Source of the DNA: Desulfosporosinus sp049943955
GTDB taxonomy: Bacteria; Bacillota; Desulfitobacteriia; Desulfitobacteriales; Desulfitobacteriaceae
Assembly (NCBI RefSeq): GCF_049943955.1
Contig: NZ_JBNFTW010000009.1
Coordinates: 62,001-126,000, forward strand
Length of the DNA stretch: 64,000 nucleotides
Reading direction: 5' to 3'
How positions within the stretch are numbered: position 1 is the stretch's first letter; each line of letters opens with the position of its first letter. Below, piece by piece: positions 60,382 to 64,000 of this stretch. The translations under genes and the position numbers were made by a program. The notes below the pieces were generated by a model. The model saw only the letters and a list, made by a program, of their open reading frames with translations. It was not told where the DNA came from and did not search any database.

Positions 60382-61248
60382 TTACATCCGTTTGCTTCGC
60401 AGGCGATTTTGCATGACAGCGACCTCAATAATGGACGCAAGCTGACGGCCGGGCCGAACCGGTATTGTCACTTTGGGGACGGGAATACCAAGTATAGTCG
60501 AAGTTTGAGGAGGATCAAGACCTAAGCGGTCATAATACTTCCCTTCTTGCCATTCTTCCAGCTCGACAAGAAGATGAATTTCTTTTTCTTCGCGGACAGC
60601 CCCTGCACCAAACAGCTTTGTGACATCCAAAATTCCGAGACCTCTTACCTCAAGAAGATGCCGGATGGTTTGGGGTGCCCTGCCGTGTAAATTCTCCTCA
60701 TCAACCCGCTGCACCTCAACAGCATCATCTGCCACCAATAAGTGTCCGCTGCGAATCAATTCCAGAGCAGTTTCACTTTTCCCGATCCCGCTATCCCCCG
60801 TAATGAGTACCCCAATCCCAAAAACGTCGACCAAGACACCGTGAACCAGAGTGGATGGCGCCAATCGATTGGCAAGGAAACGAATGAGCAAATAGTAGAG
60901 CTGCGTCGTAGAGCGGTCAGATGCCAAGAGGGGTATGCCTCTAGCTTCAGCTAAGTGAACAAATTCTTGAGGAATCGCCAATCCCCTAGTGATGATAAGG
61001 CAGGGAACTTCCTGAACCATGACCTTCGCCAAATTCTCTTGACGCACTTCAGGGGGAAGCTGATCAAACAGCCCTAATTCTGTGCTCCCATAGATTTGAA
61101 TTCTCTGGGGAGTCAAATAGGTCAGATAGCCGACCAATTCGGCGCTGGGGCGCTTAAGACTGTAATCGGTTATTTCCTTATCCATACCCCTCTGCCCGGC
61201 TATAACTCTAAAGCCAAATTCCTCTACTAATTGCTCAACAGTTACCAG
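60382..61248 (-). CDS. hprK: HPr kinase/phosphorylase (apparent CTG start)
   Basis: About 288 aa. Phosphorylates Ser46 of HPr with ATP, or dephosphorylates it, the central switch of Firmicute catabolite repression. Walker A GDSGIGKS is at ~151-158 and the HprK/P signature LEVRGLGILDVTKLFGAGAVR near 205. Homologues start ~20 residues before the first ATG (61185); the frame upstream is open, reading VTVEQLVEEFGFRVIAGQRG, and the only good start is CTG at 61248, 7 nt after AGGAGGAG. The C-terminus stops at RLRSKRM, some 15-20 residues shorter than usual. It follows ptsI by 47 bp. Confidence 0.88.
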   Translation of the reverse strand: MVTVEQLVEEFGFRVIAGQRGMDKEITDYSLKRPSAELVGYLTYLTPQRIQIYGSTELGLFDQLPPEVRQENLAKVMVQEVPCLIITRGLAIPQEFVHLAEARGIPLLASDRSTTQLYYLLIRFLANRLAPSTLVHGVLVDVFGIGVLITGDSGIGKSETALELIRSGHLLVADDAVEVQRVDEENLHGRAPQTIRHLLEVRGLGILDVTKLFGAGAVREEKEIHLLVELEEWQEGKYYDRLGLDPPQTSTILGIPVPKVTIPVRPGRQLASIIEVAVMQNRLRSKRM

Positions 61249-61295
61249 TCTAAGTCTCCTCCTGAGTTCAAAATAACCTTGTATGCTCTCAACGA

Positions 61296-62990
61296 TTAAG
61301 TTACCTGAGATGATTGAAGTACCTTAATTACCTCTGAGGGCCTGGCACAAGCAAGCACAGATTTAACCAATGTTTCTTGTTCTTCCGCCGACATCTCCAT
61401 TTTTCCCAATGAAGTTCGAACTTTAGCTAACGAACCCGGTGCCATACTTAACTCTTTGATACCAACCGCTTTGAAAAAGGGCGCCAAAAGTGGGTCTCCT
61501 CCGGCTTCGCCGCAAATTCCCGTCCAGATCCCCTTCTCAAGCGCAGCTTGACTGACTCGGGCGATCATCCCTAAGACCGCTGGGTGATAAGGCTGATTAA
61601 GCTCAGCCAGTTCAGGGTTTTCCCGGTCAGCAGCCAACATATATTGAGTTAAGTCGTTGGTTCCAATTGAGAAGAAGTCAACCAAAGGGGCGAACTTATC
61701 TGCCAGCCAAGCTGCAGAGGGAATTTCAATCATCATCCCGACCTGAAGGCCTCCGATCTCATAACCGGCCTGTAATACTTCCTCGCGGGCGGCCCATAGG
61801 TTTTCCTTAGCCTGTTCAAGTTCCTCCAGAGTGGCAATCATGGGAAACATAACTGCCGTCGGCCCTGCAGCAGATGCCCGCCAAATAGCCCGCAGCTGCT
61901 GACGAAAAAGTTCAGGGCGCCGCAATGTGAACCTCAGGGCACGAACACCGAGAAAAGGATTTTTTTCTTGCGGAAGGTTTAAGGCGGGGGCTTTTTTATC
62001 CCCCCCGATATCCAAGGTCCTGATGACCGTCAAGTGGGGTGAACAGTCGGCAATGACTTGACGATACGCTTCCAACTGATCTTCTTCACTGGGAAGCTCT
62101 TCTCCCATAAATAAAAACTCCGTTCGATATAAGCCAATCCCTTGAGCCTTAAATTTCCGGACAAGAGACAAATCACCCGGGCTGCCAATGTTTGCTGCTA
62201 AAGTCATCCCCTGGAGTAAGGAATTCTCGCCGAAAATCACCTCTTCTCCTGCATCAATGTTAGCAAAGATAACTTGGTTTTCCGCTGATGCCTGAACCCA
62301 GCCTTCCTCACCGTCCAGTTCAAGCCATTTCTGAGCCGTTAAATCTCCCCATCCATCGTTGACGCCGACGAGAGCCGGAATGCCATAGGTGCGAGCTAAA
62401 ATGGCAGCATGAGAAGTTTTCCCTCCCTGACGAACGATAAAGCCAAGCACTCTATCCTTCGGTAAGGCAATGGTTTGAGCAGGCGTCAACTCATTGGACA
62501 AAACGATATAATTCCCGCTTTGCGGAAAGAGATCAGAAACATCATCTTGAACATTTTGAAGGTTCTTCAGTAATTGTCCCAATACATCCTGGACATCCAC
62601 AGCACGCTCTTGAAAATAGGGATCCTCCAAACTCCGCAGCATTTGCACAGCTTCCCCCGCTACCTCCTGAAGAACCTGTTCAGCGTTTAGTTGTCCATTT
62701 TCTAAGCGTTGATAAGCCTCACCAATAAAAGAAGGATCACTGAGTAAAAGCTTGTGGGCAACGAATATTTGAGCCACTTCCTCACCTTGCTCAGCTCTTA
62801 CCTTCTCTTCCAAGCCGGTTAAATTCTGCTCAGTACGAAGGACAGCTTGTTGCAAACGTACCCTTTCCTCCTCAACAGAACCTTGAGAAGTTTCTCCTGC
62901 CGTCTCTGCTTGGAATCCTTTCAAGAACCAAGTTGGTCCGGCGGCATGTCCCGCCGAAACCCCAAGCCCATGCCAAATCTTGTTTTCCAT
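61296..62990 (-). CDS. ptsI: PTS enzyme I (phosphoenolpyruvate-protein phosphotransferase)
   Basis: 564 aa. Takes phosphate from PEP and passes it to His15 of HPr. Phospho-His near residue 194 in GGKTSHAAILAR; PEP-binding barrel with TEFLFMGE, RALRFTLRRPE, FSIGTNDLTQYMLAADR and the catalytic Cys near 493 in GICGEAGGDP. Standard length. It lies 9 bp downstream of ptsH. No sugar-specific enzyme II gene is visible in the window. Confidence 0.95.
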   Translation of the reverse strand: MENKIWHGLGVSAGHAAGPTWFLKGFQAETAGETSQGSVEEERVRLQQAVLRTEQNLTGLEEKVRAEQGEEVAQIFVAHKLLLSDPSFIGEAYQRLENGQLNAEQVLQEVAGEAVQMLRSLEDPYFQERAVDVQDVLGQLLKNLQNVQDDVSDLFPQSGNYIVLSNELTPAQTIALPKDRVLGFIVRQGGKTSHAAILARTYGIPALVGVNDGWGDLTAQKWLELDGEEGWVQASAENQVIFANIDAGEEVIFGENSLLQGMTLAANIGSPGDLSLVRKFKAQGIGLYRTEFLFMGEELPSEEDQLEAYRQVIADCSPHLTVIRTLDIGGDKKAPALNLPQEKNPFLGVRALRFTLRRPELFRQQLRAIWRASAAGPTAVMFPMIATLEELEQAKENLWAAREEVLQAGYEIGGLQVGMMIEIPSAAWLADKFAPLVDFFSIGTNDLTQYMLAADRENPELAELNQPYHPAVLGMIARVSQAALEKGIWTGICGEAGGDPLLAPFFKAVGIKELSMAPGSLAKVRTSLGKMEMSAEEQETLVKSVLACARPSEVIKVLQSSQVT

Positions 62991-62999
62991 AAGATTTAC

Positions 63000-63269
63000 C
63001 TACCTATCTTGGGATTCAAGATCAATCATTAATTTCTCCAAAGCAACAACAGCTTCTGTTTCATCCTCGCCCTCAACTAAGAGTTCAAAAACGCTCCCTG
63101 TTGACAGGCCTAAAGAAAGGATGCCTAAGATGCTCTTACCATCGACAACGGAATTGCCATGTTTAATTTTAATGTTACTGCGAAAACGGCTGGCTGTTTG
63201 CACCCACAGGGATGCCGGACGCGCATGCAGACCAGATTTGTTGTTGATTGTTAATTCACGAGTTAGCAT
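63000..63269 (-). CDS. ptsH: HPr phosphocarrier protein
   Basis: 89 aa. With the second of two adjacent ATGs (63269) the phospho-acceptor His in SGLHARPAS is residue 15 and the HprK target Ser in DGKSILGI is residue 46, exactly the canonical numbering, and GGAGGG is 7 nt upstream, so that start is preferred. The first ATG (63272) overlaps the stop of the upstream dehydrogenase. It connects PTS transport with HprK/CcpA regulation. Confidence 0.95.
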   Translation of the reverse strand: MLTRELTINNKSGLHARPASLWVQTASRFRSNIKIKHGNSVVDGKSILGILSLGLSTGSVFELLVEGEDETEAVVALEKLMIDLESQDR

Positions 63270-64000
63270 CATTTAGCCCTCCATTTCTCAAGAAGATAGC
63301 GTTCTGCTTCGGCACACCAAAGCCCTTTATTGTTGGCAACGATATCTGCTAAACAGGCAAAATGCGTATTATTAACACCCAGCTTGGCAAAATCCTCAAT
63401 GGCCGTTAATTCCATATTAATGTGCGTATAAATCAGCTTTTTCCCTCCGGGGATATGAGGTAAGTTTAAAACGGTTTCGGCCACGGCGTCCAAACCGCCA
63501 ATATGAGTAACCATGACGGCAGGATTAATTTTCTTCTCTTCCGTCAGTTTCAGCGATTCCAGAAGATCCTCCGTATTCCCTCCGGTAGTACCCATAATAT
63601 GAGTCGAACCATAGTGAACATTATACAAGTTCAAATGCGCTCCGAACTTCGGATCAGTCGGGCCGGCAAAAAAGTTAAGACAACCGTCACGTCCCAAAAT
63701 CTGATCGCCCTGTTCAACGACGGGTTTTATAGGCGTAAAGACAAAAACATCATCAAAACCTGTGTCACCTGTCAAAGACCGCAGCTTAGCGGGAACATCC
63801 TCAACATCCTTAGTATTGACAAATAGCAACTCTACACCGCATTTTTTAGCTTCCTGTTCCGTAAAAATTGTGCGGGCTCGAGAAAGCTTCTCCTCATCAA
63901 CATCCGTAACGACTAACAAGGAAGGACGGCGGTCAGCATGGAGAGCATAGTCGATGGCCCCTAGGCCCATCGGTCCGGCGGCAGCCAATAAGGCCATTTT
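63269..64000 (-). CDS. Zinc-type medium-chain dehydrogenase, C-terminal part (runs off window)
   Basis: The last ~243 residues of an MDR-family dehydrogenase; the N-terminal zinc domain lies outside. Nucleotide-binding motif AAAGPMGLGAIDYAL is at the start of the visible part, then VVTDVDEEKLSRA, the NAD ribose site. FFAGPTDPKFGAHLNLYNVHYGSTHIMGTTGGN resembles sorbose-1-phosphate/sorbitol dehydrogenase relatives. Its stop overlaps the ptsH start region, so it is co-transcribed with the general PTS genes, suggesting a role with a PTS-imported sugar (inference). Confidence 0.75.
   Translation of the reverse strand, partial: KMALLAAAGPMGLGAIDYALHADRRPSLLVVTDVDEEKLSRARTIFTEQEAKKCGVELLFVNTKDVEDVPAKLRSLTGDTGFDDVFVFTPIKPVVEQGDQILGRDGCLNFFAGPTDPKFGAHLNLYNVHYGSTHIMGTTGGNTEDLLESLKLTEEKKINPAVMVTHIGGLDAVAETVLNLPHIPGGKKLIYTHINMELTAIEDFAKLGVNNTHFACLADIVANNKGLWCAEAERYLLEKWRAK

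Overview
The window looks like a chromosomal segment of an anaerobic, low-to-mid GC Firmicute of the Desulfosporosinus/Desulfitobacterium (Peptococcaceae) type. This is inferred from the gene mix: T-box and guanine-riboswitch leaders, a GlgC-GlgD glycogen operon, HprK-type PTS control, a minimal SufC/SufB pair, a corrinoid-activator-like ASKHA protein, and apparent use of selenocysteine. No rRNA, tRNA, phage, CRISPR array or intact transposase was seen.

Layout. 0-2.5 kb: galT-galK-galE (Leloir pathway, minus strand; galE runs off the left edge). 2.7-6.7 kb: a MazG-like protein, then a three-subunit xanthine-dehydrogenase-type molybdenum hydroxylase whose leader carries a guanine-class riboswitch, a terminator and a good promoter. 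7-8.5 kb: an SdpR/SdpI-type repressor and membrane protein pair. 9-19.5 kb: regulators and single enzymes: MarR, an inverted-order MCP-Cache protein, an ASKHA protein without its Fe-S domain, NRDE, GNATs, phenylacetate-CoA ligase, a URO-D-family protein, and a DsbA/FrnE-like protein with an in-frame UGA at the first redox cysteine. 19.6-26 kb: aspartate 4-decarboxylase, a DAHP synthase-chorismate mutase behind a T-box, a GDSL esterase, a YdcF-like protein and a HAD phosphatase. 26-37.9 kb: a glycogen operon, glgB-glgP-glgC-glgD-glgA plus an alpha-amylase/4-alpha-glucanotransferase fusion. 38-43 kb: HtrA protease, a decayed L,D-transpeptidase, and a SufC/SufB-like Fe-S assembly pair. 43-47.7 kb: a branched-chain amino acid ABC transporter (livKHMGF). 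47.9-50.6 kb: a glycolate/lactate-oxidase-type FAD and Fe-S pair. 51-56.4 kb: Ca2+/H+ antiporter, DUF202 protein, a glutaredoxin with UGA in place of the first active-site cysteine, a NarL-type two-component system and a CcdC-like membrane protein. 56.8-60 kb: hydroxyacid dehydrogenase, and niaP/niaR sharing an operator. 60.4-64 kb: zinc-dehydrogenase (partial)-ptsH-ptsI-hprK.

Three things stand out. First, two thioredoxin-fold genes (17.4-18.1 kb and 53.3-53.6 kb) read through a UGA exactly at the first Cys of a CxxC motif; both are best explained as selenoproteins, and an ordinary gene finder would truncate or miss both. Second, an approximately 185-bp four-hairpin repeat without an ORF occurs in full, internally deleted or end-only form at about nine places. 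Its stems covary between copies, and three copies begin exactly at the TAG stop codon of the gene upstream; it resembles a non-autonomous IS200/IS605-type element or an omega-RNA relic. Third, several leaders are regulated by RNA: a guanine aptamer before the molybdenum hydroxylase, a T-box before aroF, and a promoter-terminator leader before the MCP-Cache gene. A structured 200-nt non-coding element at 19.8 kb, framed by 12-bp direct repeats, remains unassigned.
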